Counted from the first letter of the stretch, positions 10,600 to 22,667 are shown. The stretch is DNA of 57,481 nt from Calocera cornea HHB12733 (GCA_001632435.1 KV423949.1:1-57481); one strand, 5' to 3'. Translations and numbers: made by a program. Notes: generated by a model not told the origin, from the sequence alone.

Positions 10600-11290
10600 G
10601 CCAGGACCGCTCGTCACCGACGCGCGCACACTTCCCGTGCGCGTACTTGGCCGGACTTGGGTGTGAGAGAAGACGCGCGATCCTCGCTGCTTCCAGACGG
10701 CGCGCCGGGAAATGCAGTGGGGCAGATCACTGGCGGACATGGCTATATAAGGACGCGTACAGCTGGCTGCGTCTGTCCATCAAAGAAACACGGCCCACTG
10801 GACCCCGTCGACTCCGTACACACACTCGGCGCCATCGCCAGAAGCTCTGCCCTGCCAGTCGACCAGTGACTCTGTGCTCCGAAGCATGCAGCGTCAGTGG
10901 CGACTCATAGAGACAGGACGCCTCGCTTCCCTTTGTCATCGCGCTCGCCAGGGCGTTTGAAGCCAAGCCGAGAGGTTCGGCATATCCTCCCTATCTGATC
11001 GGTGAGTGCTACCTGCTGCTTATACTAGGTTCAGAGGCTCTCCGCGCCAAGAGCAGATCGCTTGCGCCCCCACCACCGCGCATATACGAGCCTCCCTCTC
11101 TGGCGCCGCCTCCGTTCCACTACCCAAGGACTCCACCGCCCGTCCTTCAGCGCCTTCCCAAGCGCAGCGGCACTGAGCAGTGTCTTCCGCCCGCCATTGA
11201 CGACACGCGCAGATGCACCTTCCGCGCCCCTTCACGTGCATGTGGGAGACGGCTGGCTGGTCGGGACAAGAAACAATGCCAGGCATTACA
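10600..11290 (+). pseudogene. Relic C of the gene A/B family, start codon deleted
   Basis: Aligned by eye with gene B. The promoter is conserved (TATATAAGGACGCGTA at 10744), but ~100 bp from the leader to the middle of exon 1 is missing, so the ATG is gone. The remaining exon 1 keeps SVHTLGAIARSSAL and VDQ, then an in-frame TGA. The intron donor (ATCGGTGAGT near 11000) survives. Exon 2 keeps the Pro-rich linker (LAPPPPRIYEPPSLAPPPFH) and CTFRAP, then loses frame where gene B has its Cys cluster. It lies in the opposite orientation to A and B. It cannot encode the family protein. Confidence 0.75.
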
Positions 11291-11552
11291 TCCGCTGCGA
11301 CGATGAGCTACTGTATGCCGGTTGACGATGCGTTGTGCGCGTGTAGAAGGCACGAGTGAACCACAGTGTGTGTCAATTTGCAAGTGCATGATGGGAGGTT
11401 ACAAATACAGGGCCCCGGGCTGCTTGGCCCTCTACTGTATGTACAACGGAGGGCGCATCCCTTGCAGGAGGGTGAGATAGTAGCACCATGACTACACGTG
11501 TGGTGGAGCTGGCTCGTCCGAGCTCGCAGATGTTGGAATCAGAAGGCAGAGG
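11291..11552. other. Intergenic
   Basis: 3' flank of relic C; nothing recognisable. Confidence 0.35.
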
Positions 11553-12468
11553 TCAGCGAAGAGCCACAGGAACGCGTAACTGAGACTCCTTTGTCGCAGA
11601 CTCGTAGATCACGATTATGCTGTCCGCCGTACTGATGGTTCTGTCAACGAACGGGCCGCTTCGGACGTAAAGTTGGTGGATCTCATCGAATATGGGTTCA
11701 TGTAGCGCTTTCTTGCGGTCTCGCAGCATCGCCCGATCCGCGGCAGTCAAGGCGTATTGCTGTCGCGGACGGGCCAGGGCTTCTTAGTCTGCGTCAGGGA
11801 GGGAATATGCAGTTGGCCGATCGACTTACTCCGTTTCCTTTGGACGGAGATGTTGATAAAATTCGCATCGGAGAGCGGAGATCAGAAGGTTTGATGTCGT
11901 CGCTCGCTGGATATTTGCGGTCAACGTGGACGCGATGGCTCCGTGTGCACGTGCCGCCGAGGTCGATCGAGGACGCAGTTCTGCTCCGCGACAGGGGGTC
12001 GCGTTCATCTGCTACCGACATGCCTCGGTATTGCCCTGAGACCGCAGCAGCCCAGGCTATCCAGCCTGACGAAGATGGCATTGGCCGACAAATAAAAGGG
12101 CAGGATGTCGCCGATGACCGCCGCACGCATAACTGAACCAGGTCCGCCTAACTGTACTGTACAGCACTCAGCGTTCCGCCCGGGATCGCCGTGACTGTCA
12201 ATCCGGTACTTAACTTCCGCACGATTGGCGGTTGTCCTGTAGGATTTGTGTTGATATTCATCCGATCAGAAAGCATAGAAATCTCAACCTCCCCGACTTC
12301 CCCAAACGCATCGATTTCTGCACGAGACACATCGAGTAAGGGGGTATTAGTCAGAATGCACAGCCTCATGTCTGTGATCTTCCATTCTTGACGTGTGGGG
12401 TTGCAATCCCGACCACCGGCCTTGCTGTGCCATGATCGGAATTCCGTCATACCGTTGCTGCGGGCCAA
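11553..12468 (-). other. Doubtful multi-exon locus
   Basis: Two minus-strand stretches look more protein-like than their surroundings. One (about 12440-12151) includes RAEIDAFGEVGEVEISML and LSTGLTVTAIPGG. The other (about 11785-11553) reads RKKALHEPIFDEIHQLYV, then STADSIIVIYES, to a TGA. Acceptor-like CTAAG/CAG sites precede the second. I could not join them in one phase with confidence, and the stretch between has competing frames. It could be the end of a gene with small exons or a decayed one. No family recognised. Confidence 0.25.
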
Positions 12469-13739
12469 GGAACGTTCCCAAGCACATGCAGGCGACTCGC
12501 GGAAAGGCGTGTGTTGAAGGTTGTTATCTGGGTTGCTAAGCGAAGATGGTGTGAGAAAGGGAGTTGATATGGGCTGGTTGATGGGCTGGACGGATCGGAG
12601 CCCGGCCCTGACAATGCCGCGGGCATCGGCGGCCTCACGTAACCAGCAGTTTTGCTTGCAAGCGGGCTTTCCTGGCCGAACCCTTTCATTCCTTGAACGT
12701 TGACAGGGAACTTACGACGGGATGATACGAACGAAGGTCGATACAATACAATGCTAGGTGGGCATAGGAATGTCGGGGAAGGAGATAAGCCTCCTTTAAT
12801 TGCGGGAAAGGGTGAGACGTGACCAGGCGACGTGGCGCATTCGAATTTGGGCCGCGCGCAGAGTGGGAAATTCTTCTTATCGAAGGGTGACGTCCACGCA
12901 GGGACCGAGGTTCCCGGGGGGTAGCTTCTGCAGCAAATGAAAATCCTCCAGCAAAATTGTCAACCTTCCCAATAGGGGATAGCCCGCAAATCATGCCTCG
13001 TTTTCTGACGCAATGTCCGCCCAGACGTAATGTGATAGCCGAGACACCGAGACACGGAACGTCCGGCGCCATGTCGATCTGAACTAAACCGGGTGAGACA
13101 GGCGCAAGGTTCGGAGGAGGCTTGCGGCGCGGCGGTGCGTCAGGTCGGAACATGATGGGGGGGAGGTGTTGAGGGCGGACCCGAGCTTGTCTCGTGGCCC
13201 AAGCTTGTGAGATGACGGGCGGAGACGGGGCTGGATCGTGACGGGGACAAGGGGGGGTAATAGATGCCGGATGTTCGGCGCTGAGACGCCCGAGGACAGG
13301 CGGCCATTGAATTGAATTGTAATTGTTGGTTGGGTGGCAAGAGAGGGGACGGACGGGTCAGCGTGAACATCATCCACGGAATATCCGCCGCGGCTCCTGT
13401 CCTCGCCTGATCCTGATTCACTTGCACTTCTTTCAGACGTCGCCATCTCCAACAGCCTTCTCCGCTTTCTTCCCTCCCTTCTTCCCACCTCCTCTTCCCA
13501 CTCCCTTTCTTCCCTCCATCACCTACCCTATCTCATCCGCTACTGCACCTCCTTCACTCCCCCCGCGCTTGCGCAACATCTTCATTTTCATCCTCACGAA
13601 TCACTAAGCAGTCGGAGCTGCACAATGACTTGATCCAACTCCACCTAAATTTCTCCGCAACCCGCATCACATCGAACATCTGCATATCACCTTCATCACA
13701 GCTTCACTCCGCCTCACCTTCACACCTATCCCATCTACG
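12469..13739. other. Intergenic; pyrimidine-rich leader of gene E
   Basis: No supportable gene. The last ~300 bp before gene E is strongly pyrimidine-rich on the plus strand (around 13435-13560), a common feature of fungal promoters and 5' leaders. Confidence 0.45.
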
Positions 13740-16700
13740 ATGACAGACCTAATCTCCTCCTCTGGGCGCACCGAACCGCAATATGGCTCGCTGAAACGCC
13801 GTGCTTCCTCGCCGGTAGACCGCTCTAGGGTCGTCTCGCGCCGGAGGATCGACCCGCTCACCCCAACCGACGAGTACCTATCGAACGACGAGCAACGCGC
13901 CTTGGACGACCTGACAGTCAAGGCGATCCGAGCGTACCGTGGAACCGTATTTGATCCTGTCCACTCCCTCAAGTCGTATATCCGAGTGTGCGATGAGCTC
14001 GACAAAGGGAGGAGCGAAAAGTTGCTCATGCGCCGGCTTCTGGACGAGCGGGAGGAGCTCGAGCTGCTGCTGGATGCGCAGAAGGAGTTTGCGGACGGAG
14101 ACTTGATGATCTTGCGGAACTCTCGTACGTCCCCCTGCTATAGCATTGTGTATGCGGTTGACTGATGATCGAGCAGCGCTTCTGCGCCGCAAGCTGATTG
14201 ATAAACTACCGGGCACGGTCCGTATTACCATATGCGGATATATGCGCACGCTGATGCTCCTCGCAGGACGACAAGGCTCATACTCCCTCACACGCGCGTG
14301 GGATGATCTCCCCACCGCGCACGTCCTCCTCGCACCCATCTTCCGCATCCCCCCGGCCGTCGATCCCCGCCCACCCCTCCCATCCGTCCCACAGCTCGCA
14401 GGGGCGCATCCTCACCCCGCTGCAGATCTTATCCACCCAGTCACCGGCTCCGCACATCCAAGCGCACAAGACGCCTAGCTCAATCAAGCGCGAGCCCGAT
14501 ACGCGCCTCGCCCCGTTCATCACCCTGCCCGACATCACCCTGCCGCGCTCGTATGGCCCGCCACCACCGGGGCAGGGCAGCTTTCGCCTCTCGCCCACGT
14601 CCCCGCGCATGCGTACCGTCATCCCTAGCGTCGCTCGCCCCGTCGAGCCAGAAGGACCAAGCACGGGCGGCACCGGTCCGAGCCCCGGGGGCCAAGTCAT
14701 ACCCCCGCATCACTACTCCACGTCACCCTACGCGCTTAAACCGGACTCGGCGACCACTCGCTCTCCGGGCACACCGATCACAGCGCGCGAAGCACTCGCC
14801 GCGGCTGGGCAGACAGCAGGCCAGCCGAGCGTCGTCGCCTCCCCGGTCGGCTCTGGACCTGGCCAGCCCCCGCTGCCCCAACCTAGCCCGAACACGTGGT
14901 TCATCCCCTATCACGCACCTGGCCCGAGCGGCCCAAACCCTCTCACATTCGACTTCCCGAAGGGGACGGTCAAGTATGACTGCCCGTGGTGCGACAAGTC
15001 GTACACCGGCGCCAATGCCCGCAGCGTCTGGCGCAGGCACGCGCAGGAGAAGCACAACCTGCCGACGTTGCTGAGGAAAAGGAGCCGCTGGGATACTGGT
15101 GCGTACACTCCTCCTGTCCCTGCCGCATCGTTGGCTGAAGCTCTGCTAGGCTCGGATTCGTCTAGGCCCAAAACGCTTTTGGAAAAGAAGGAACGAAACC
15201 TTGCTAGCAAGCGCCAATGGGCGAAAGATAATAGGCTGAAGAGAAAGATACAAGACCAGATTATACGCATGGCAGATGACGATCCGCACCGGCAGCTCCT
15301 GCAGACTGAGCTGGATAACATGAGCAAGAAGCACAAGGTGTGGGAGTATGAGTGGACTCAGAACGGGGAGGGTGTGTGATTTTCTCCATTCCCTTGGTCC
15401 GAGCTGAGCATATATGCTGCAGACTTCCCCGATATTCCCGCTTCCGACGGTGATGACGAAACGGACGACGAGATCGAGGAACTACCCCGTCCTCCACCTT
15501 CGGTGACCGGGCAGCCTTCCCCTCATCAACCGCTGCCGCCGGTGTCCTTCAGGATCCCTTCTGACTCCTCCCCTGTCTCACCCTCATATCACAAGTCGAG
15601 CACCGCCTGGCCAGGCCCGTCTGGCTCTGGCATGCAGAGACCCGGGCCCAGCACCTACGCATCGAGCTCCGCAGGTGACAGCAGCGGCCGTCCGAGTATG
15701 ACATCTCTGCCTGACGGAGTTGGCACCATGGCTACACCGGATGGCGAGAGGAAGAGGAGTATTGGCGGGATCAGCGGGTACAGTGCGGACGCGGCGAGCC
15801 CGAGAGATGAGGGAAGCAGCGGGGAGGAGGCCAACCCGTCGGGAGAGACTGCTGGGTACCCGCCGCTCAAGCGGAGGAGGAGGAAACCGGGCGAATGGGT
15901 TGTCAAGGCGCGCATCTTTTGATATAGGTGTCGGAACTCGATCTGATGTCCATTTAGACCGACATTGATCGCTGCGACCTCTGTCAACGCCGCCGTGTAC
16001 CTGAATGCGTTGTCGGTCCCCATAAGAAGGCTTGTATCCTATGCGCGAAGAAGAAGGTCCAATGTGGCTGGTCGCTGTCTGAACAGGCTCATGGTGGCTG
16101 GCCACTGGGCTATCCTCCTGGATTGCTGCCGCCTAGCGCGCACGCGAGAGAGCAGCAGCTGCGCGAACGTGCGGCTCCGTGGCCGGATCCCCGTGGGTCG
16201 ACGTCGAGAAGAGATTCAGTCGGAGACGTCGATATGGATTACGCCTATCCGAGTGACGACGATGACGTGGAGCCTGTTGATCATCGCTCAAGGCTCGTTG
16301 TTTCGCCTATTGCTGAGAGAAATACGCTGTTGCGACTCGATGAAGCGTTGCCGCCCGAAACGATCGCTCCTCCCCAACCACTGCCCCAACTTCACAGGCG
16401 TAGCGATAGTCTGGACGGTTCTATTCTGTCGGAAAATGAAGTTGTCGGATATGTGCGTATATCTCAAGCACTTCCTTTACTGTCACTGACATTATTCTTG
16501 ACAGACCGGTGCTGCTCGGTGCAAAGGCTGTATTGAGGATCATCTGGAGGAGTGCATCGTCGAGAATCGCGTGTGCTATGCTTGCCGGGACAAGGGCCGC
16601 GGTTGCGAGTGGACCATAGCCGACAAATTCCGATCGCCTCCGGTTGCTGTGCCTCCTGCATCCACTGCTACTGTCGCTGCGTCATCGACGGCAATCCCCC

Positions 16701-17314
16701 CAGCTGTACCCGGCGCGGCTGCGGCCGAACCTGCTCAAGCGCCCCAGGATCGGACGTCCTCGGTCGTGCTTCGGCAGGTGATCCAGCTTGCTGAAGAGCT
16801 ACGTGCGGACAAAGTGCGGGACGAGGACGTGCTTGATCTTATGACTCGGATTCTGCGCACGAAGAAGGGCTTCAAGCCCGGCCTCGTGGAATGGCTAGAA
16901 GAAGACAGGCAGTTCTACAAGGAACGCCTGCTGTTGCTGATTGAAGAGATGCAAGAGAAGTATGTCAATCGCGAGAAAGGGACGCTTGGAGACTGCATGG
17001 AGGCGGATCGTCAGCGGAGAGGGGAAGCGCTTGTCTTGCCGGTGATGCCTTCAGTGCCCGTCCTGAGGCCTGTTACTGTGGAGCCCGACAGACAGCAAGT
17101 CGAGAATTTCGTTGCTAAGGTGCCTCCTTCGACCTTCGAAGAGCCTGGTCGTGCCGTTGCACCGACCCCGCTGACCGAAGTCGAGGCAAAGGCAAAGGTT
17201 GAGGAAGAGGCAGGTGCCCAGGCAGAGACCCTGGCAGAAGCAAAGGAAGACGCCGTTTCCCCTGTTCGCGAAACTGCTGCCCTTGTTGATGAAGAGACGC
17301 CTGCAGCTGAGTGA
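13740..17314 (+). CDS. Gene E: family domain + C2H2 finger + two Zn2Cys6-like modules, ~1089 aa
   Basis: Exons 13740-14124, 14177-14217, 14267-15098, 15150-15371, 15423-15907, 15958-16452 and 16505-17314. Residues ~54-127 are the recurrent domain (divergent: LDDLTVKAIRAYRG, LLDEREELELLL). A proline-rich stretch leads to a C2H2-type finger at ~381-405 (CPWCDKSYTGAN then RRHAQEKH), then a basic, coiled-coil-like segment. Cys module 1 is C661-x2-C-x7-C-x8-C-x2-C-x6-C691-x-W; module 2 is C826-x2-C-x7-C-x6-C-x2-C-x6-C854-x-W. The C-terminus is charged and Ala/Glu-rich. A nuclear DNA-binding role is inferred. Soft spots: the 51-nt intron 15099-15149 is in frame and could be retained, and the intron after 15907 seems to need a GC donor, because TGA follows in frame. 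Confidence 0.75.
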
Positions 17315-17734
17315 CGAAAGAGAGCATCGCGGCTTCTGCCTTACTGTATATGTGCAATATCATTCATATCTTGCCCGACTCGGGCAGATTACTGTATGTA
17401 GTTCCTAGTGCTGGCACGGTGGCGTAACAGGTGACGGGTACATGCGTTGGCCAGATCATGGACCATGGGTAGGAGTCAATCAACGTCATTTCACATTACA
17501 TACCTGGAATTGGGAGTTTGCGAACATAATGTGCATGTCAGTGCAACATGGGCTGGGTTGGATCACTTCCAACTTCTCGCACGGGGATTCTGTTACTCAA
17601 GTTGCATCTCATACAGCTCTACCCGGCCCTAAATAACAGAGGAATGAGAGCAAAGAAAGCAGCGACACGATTTGCTCGTCCAGTCTCAAGTCTCAGATCA
17701 GACCTATCCCCATACTACCCTGGGTCGGCCGCCG
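17315..17734. other. Intergenic between gene E and MFS1 (convergent)
   Basis: Shared 3' flank. Nothing coding seen. Confidence 0.4.
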
Positions 17735-17828
17735 GCCAGCCCAGCTCAAGGAGGAAAATAGCAGCATCATGCCATCCCACCGCCAGCCCGGCTCAAGGAG
17801 GAAAATAGCAGCATCATGCCATCCCACC
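17735..17828 (+). repeat. Two tandem copies of a 47-bp unit
   Basis: Copies at 17735-17781 and 17782-17828 are almost identical (GCCAGCCCAGCTCAAGG versus GCCAGCCCGGCTCAAGG at the start). Each ends in GCATCATGCCATCCCACC, the reverse complement of the sequence that encodes the last residues (GGGMA-stop) of MFS2 and MFS3. The unit therefore duplicates a remnant of the old 3' coding end of MFS1 plus its flank. Confidence 0.8.
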
Positions 17829-17889
17829 GCCGATGCCCCCATGATCGCTCTCTTCCGCTCTCGGCTGCCCTCCGACTGCAGATCGAGCC

Positions 17890-20086
17890 TTACATACGCA
17901 AATCGCACGTCAGGGCTGCCTCGCTCGTCGCAACGACCGGCTCCTTCTCCAGCAACTGCTCGTCCTCCGCCGCTGCATGGGCAGGAGCGGAGAGGTGCTT
18001 CTCGTTATGGGTTATGGGTTCGGCGACGGCGACCGTTCCGGGCGCTGCGGGAGAGGCAGCGTCGAGAGCCCGCTCGCCGGCCGGAGGATCGCCGCCCCGG
18101 TGCACCGTACGCTTGAGCGAGTATTTCTTCACGAAGAGCGCTATGCATAAGGTAGTCAGCATTACGCACGCATAAATGTGCAAAAACGTGCATACAGATC
18201 AACAGCGCGGTGAAGATAAGGGGCGTGCACACAATCCAAATAGTGCTCACGCTGCGCGTATACGCGTATAAAACCTCGTTCTTCAGGCTTTCCGGCTGGA
18301 TGTCGCTCAGTTGCCGGACATTGCTCGTCAAATCGGCCCCCAAGGGTGGCGTCCATCCTGGCACTTGGGAGACGCGCCTTCGCACCTCGCTCTGGTAGAT
18401 CGCGCCGCCGATCGAAATGCCTATTGTGCCACCTAGCGAGCGGAGGAGGCCGTAGGTTGCTGTTGAGGTCGCCATGTCCTTGAGGGGCATTGCCGCTTGC
18501 ACGCCAATGAGGGGCGGCTGAAACAAGCAGCCCATGCCGATGGCTGCTACGAGGAGGAAAACTTCCTGCCGCGCACTGGGAACGTGTTAATCGCGTTCAG
18601 TTATGCCGAGCCAGATACGCACATAGAGGAGTAGTTGTCGAGCGTGGTCATCAACCCAAAGCCGAGGGTCATGACCGACAATCCGAACCACATGACCCAT
18701 CGATAGTCGCCGGACCTCGCGACTACCTGGCCGGAGACGATGGCGAGCAGGGCAGCACCGAAGGAAAATGCGATCATCTTGACGCCAGAGAGAATGGGGC
18801 TAGCGCCCATGATCTGGAAGTAGAGCGGGATGTAGTACGACGCGCATAACATTGCCACTCCATGCAGGAAGGTGACCAGCAAGAAAGCGGTGGTCGTGCG
18901 AGTTTTGAACAGGCGTGGGGGGATGATCGCGCTGCGCTTTGTGAAGAGCTCGTTGATGCAGGCTGCTAAAAGGAGCACGCCCCCGATTGCGAGGAGGGAG
19001 ATGGCCTGCGGGGTGTTCCAGGCCGTGCCGCCGAAAGAGAAGCCCAGGAGGAGGCAGACGATACCACACATTATCAGGCCGAGGCCGATGAAGTCGAATG
19101 TCGCTGACATCTCACGTACGGTCTTTCTAGGCGTCGGGTTCAGGTGAAGGAAGAAGAAGAGCAAAAGGGCTGCGCCGCCGCCGGTCGGGAGGTTGATGAA
19201 AAAGCACCAGCGCCAGCTCACCCGGTCCGTGAAGACCCCTCCTAGCAGCGGGCCAACAACAGAGGCAATTCCCCACATTGCGCCGAGGAAGCCCGCGTAC
19301 TTGCCCCGCACCTCCAGCGGAACGATGTCGCTTACGGTGATCTGCACGAGCTGGATTATCCCTCCGCCACCGATGCCTTGCACGCCGCGGCACGCGGCTA
19401 ACCAGATGAAGTTCTGAGCGGCTCCGCACATGGCCGAGCCAAACAGGAAGGTGACGATGGAGAAGTAGAGGACCTTCTTGCGACCAATCAGGTCCTGCCC
19501 AAGGTTAAGCATATACGCGACAATAGGAAGGGGGGCAGACGCATACAGCCAGCTTGCCATAGAGAGGCGCGGAGCACGTAGAAGACAGCATGTATGCCAT
19601 GCCGACCCACTCGTACTGGTCGGCATCGCCTAGCTCGGAGACAATCGTTGGCAGAGCGGTGGAGACTACGTCAAGTGTCAGTATGATGCATTCACAATAG
19701 TACTCTAGAACGCAATGACCCAAGGGTCACGAAGGACGCGGGTCATTGTAATCGAGCACTAGTGTATGTTCAGTGGTTCGCGCTCACCGATGGTCTGGTC
19801 CAGCGCGGCGAGGAAGACGGAAAGCATCAGCCCGGGGAAGACCAACAGCATGTTACTGCATGAGCGGCGTCAGCCAAGTGTGAGAAGATCTGCGGGCGTT
19901 TGGGAGAGCGGCTCACTTGTGAGGTATCTCGTGCACCTCGTTCGACTTCCAGCGTGCGCCTGGCTCAGCCACAGCAATAGGAGGGCCAACGACGGTGCGC
20001 TTCGTCACGGCCTTCTCGAGGTCTGGTGGTTGGGCGCGTTCTGGCGATGGGTCGACATGGGAGCCGACGGGTATGGAGGACGGCAT
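17890..20086 (-). CDS. MFS1: 14-TM major facilitator exporter, 619 aa
   Basis: Exons 20086-19917, 19855-19788, 19665-19547, 19494-18623, 18575-18196 and 18140-17890. It resembles fungal drug:H+ antiporters of the DHA2 (14-helix) class, which export small molecules across the plasma membrane. Supporting motifs: [11 protein letters not shown] after TM1, a motif-A-like GKLADLIGRK across an intron, [11 protein letters not shown] in TM4, and motif [10 protein letters not shown] in TM5. The N-terminus (~60 residues) is cytosolic and acidic. I chose ATG 20086 over 20143 because a TATATAA box lies at 20154-20160, too close for the upstream ATG. The C-terminal tail is 24-28 codons shorter than in MFS2/MFS3, and its old end persists out of frame downstream. 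Substrate unknown. Confidence 0.85.
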
Positions 20087-20153
20087 TGGCGTCGTGGTAT
20101 TAGTCAGGTTCGGAGCAGTTCCGAGGGTTCGGCGGGTCGACAAGCTGTCAGGT

Positions 20154-20160
20154 TTATATA
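20154..20160 (-). promoter_or_regulatory. TATA box of MFS1
   Basis: TATATAA on the minus strand, 68 nt upstream of the chosen start. A CATCGGCCGACGC block about 100 bp further upstream (near 20260) resembles the MFS3 upstream block. Confidence 0.55.
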
Positions 20161-22617
20161 GATGTTGTATAAGCTAAGTTAGGAGGTTGTGCCTCAGTTG
20201 TGAGTCGCGAGTCCCACGAACATGGGTCGTTGAGTGCAGCCTGAGGGACTCAGTCCAGCGTCGGCCGATGACGATGTGTGGCCGCAGCCAGCGCTGTCTG
20301 CATGTTATATACAGGCACGGCAGAGCCCAGCATTTCGTCAGCGGATAGGTACAGCCGCACAGCGCTGGAGGGGCAGAGGGTTACCGTCCATTTCCTGAGA
20401 CTACAAGGCAGTGACACCTGTGCCCCCGAGGTGTGTAGCGACCGTGAGCCCTTAGATTAGATAAGCGCTCACCCGCTCTTCCAACGTTGCGTAGGGCCGG
20501 CTCCACCTCCAAAGGGACCGCCAAGCCCACCTCCTAGACCCTCGTGAGACCTGCTTTGGGGGGACCCTTGCCTAGCTAGGCACCGACGTAAGTCCCGCGA
20601 GTCTACCACGGTGTTCCCCGCTAGCACACTGCAGATCGGTTCTATCGGGTACGCCTCGTCGTTCAACAGGGACCACTCGTGGGCGCAGTTCCACGCTTGG
20701 AGACAGTGTGGCTCGTCAGCGGACAGTGGAAGCACCTGTCTTCTTGGTGACGCCTGTACTATGGGTGGTGGACGTTACTGTGGTACCCCGCAATGAGAGC
20801 TAGTCCAGAACCTCATTGTGTCAGTGCGTTCTTCGTCCATTGTACATAGAGGCCCTTCCCGCATTACATCAATCTGGCCTTCGTAGTTGAGGCAGAAGCA
20901 GAGAGGTCAAGGCAAAGGTCAAAGTCAACGCTGCCTAGGCAGAGGCAAAGGACGACGCCGTAACCTAGCAGGGAAATGTGCACCCTTCGAACCGAAAAAT
21001 GAAAACGACCACTTGGCGGTTTGGGTTCGGTCCGATTCCAGAACCCGAACTAGGACCAGGATCAGAACCGCAACACTCCTGAACTTGCGAATCGCTGAGA
21101 ATCTTGGAGAACCGATTTCAGATGTTCACGTGCCAAGTGTGACGAGTATCTCGAGAATTCACAATTTCCATCTCATTATTTGGGGATGATGGGTATCACG
21201 GTAGTCAGGAAGGGCGTTGTGGCATTGGAGAAAACGTTGTTCGTCCGTAAGATACCGTCCTCAGCCTAGGGAACACGACGCATCAGGGAGCTCAACGCCG
21301 TTGGTAGTGTCGCAAGGACGACAGCAAACGGTCAGTTTTCATGTTGGTCCATGCATCGCAGCTCGCAAGAAACTCGTCACGCTAATGAGTACTGTTGTGA
21401 ATATGACAGTACTAGGTGACAAGCAGATCCCGGCGCGTTTGCAAGCAAGCGACAAGGGACTACATACGCCGCTGATTCGACCGTTCGCCGAGCTTCTGAT
21501 ATGTTCCCGTCTGCTGCAAGTCAGGCCTCCTCCAGTAAATTGACCGAGCCCTGGAAGAATGAAGGCAACGGCCTGCATACGGGGGATGAGCACAGACCCG
21601 GCATGAAACATCATCGTTCGGACGACCAGGGTAGTCCGATACGAGCGATATCTACATCGCCAAAGCCATGAAGTCACTCTTGGAATCAGGCGCAAGTCAT
21701 CCAGCGGTATGTGTGAATGTCCCCTGCTGTCCTGATGAGTCAATCTGTAACATGCCATTTCCAGCCAACCGAGGCGGACGCAGTCCGGGAAGTGTCGGTG
21801 GTTGTACGACACTCCAAGTGCGATAGGACTGATTTCCACCTTCCGAGAGGCGTGAAATCAATCTTGAAATTGTGTCCAAGTAATTCAGCATTCAATGTTG
21901 AGGCTATCCTTTCCACTCCGTCGAGCAGTAACAAGTCATGCCTGGCCACCTTGAGGTGGCACCGGTGACATGTCGCCGAATGCTGACTTGTGAGTGCGGT
22001 ACGAAAAGTGCACCGGAGCAGGCTAGGAGTGCAGCGCCCAAAGCAGATGCGTAGCAACGCCGTCCCGGACAGAGCGGGTTCAAGTCAGCGCGTATATAAC
22101 CTCACGAGAAGTGCAACACGCACTCAAAAGTCATTTCGCACTAAAAGACGGAAGCATGATAAAAGGCACGAATTGATAACTTAGCAAAAGGAATTCTTGC
22201 CTTGAGTACGTCACGGGCAGCATTGAGTCAGACGAGGTGGGCATTCGGGGCTGCAGATGACTCGGCATCATGGTTAGTAGCCGAAAGGCGGGTGCTGCCA
22301 CGCCTTGTGGTACGTATCCCCGCGGTGCCTGTCGTTCGGCAGCGCTGACCGGGTGATCGGCGCATCGTGGCCGGCTTACGGAGGCTAAGTATGGTTGGGC
22401 TCGGGCGTCGCATATGGAGTCGACCCTTGCCTGAATACATCACCGTGCCCTACAAGGTACTTGCTGCGTGCGTGCATACTCTCTATAAAATTATCGGCCT
22501 ACCGAATTCCTTGCTCTCACACCAATCTTCCGCTGATGCCGTCCCGGACACACATCGAGCCATCCTTCTACGACTCGCCACTGACACCCACTCACATAAC
22601 TTAGCCTATCTGACACC
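20161..22617. other. Divergent intergenic region MFS1/MFS2, probably with transposon debris
   Basis: No supportable gene in 2.4 kb. Around 20460-20790 the minus strand is open and mildly protein-like, but I cannot place it. Around 20990-21120 the GGTTCGGTCC / CCAGAACCCGAAC-rich sequence resembles the sub-terminal repeats of the hAT element at 34.6-37.5 kb, so this may be a hAT-derived remnant. A short dispersed repeat lies at 22150-22216. Confidence 0.4.
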
Positions 22618-22624
22618 TATATAA
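22618..22624 (+). promoter_or_regulatory. TATA box and conserved promoter block of MFS2
   Basis: TATATAA 44 nt before ATG 22668. The ~100 bp upstream (from CACACATCGAGCCATC through CGACTC, CCACTGACACCCACTC and the TATA box to CTAACGACCT) is nearly the same, in mirror orientation, as the region upstream of MFS3 at 28350-28450. Confidence 0.7.
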
Positions 22625-22667
22625 CGCTAACGACCTAACCTTCCTACTCCCCCGATGATTTGCGTCT

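Noticed and set aside
18872..19147. Plus-strand frames inside MFS1 (and similar ones in MFS3)
   Set aside because: Antisense shadows of transmembrane helices.
20087..20143. N-terminal extension of MFS1 from ATG 20143
   Set aside because: A TATA box lies 11 nt upstream, and the paralogues begin at the position matching ATG 20086.
22660..22667. Upstream ATG frame giving a continuous read-through into MFS2
   Set aside because: That frame reads through introns and does not encode the conserved N-terminus; ATG 22668 with splicing gives the same N-terminal pattern as MFS1 and MFS3.
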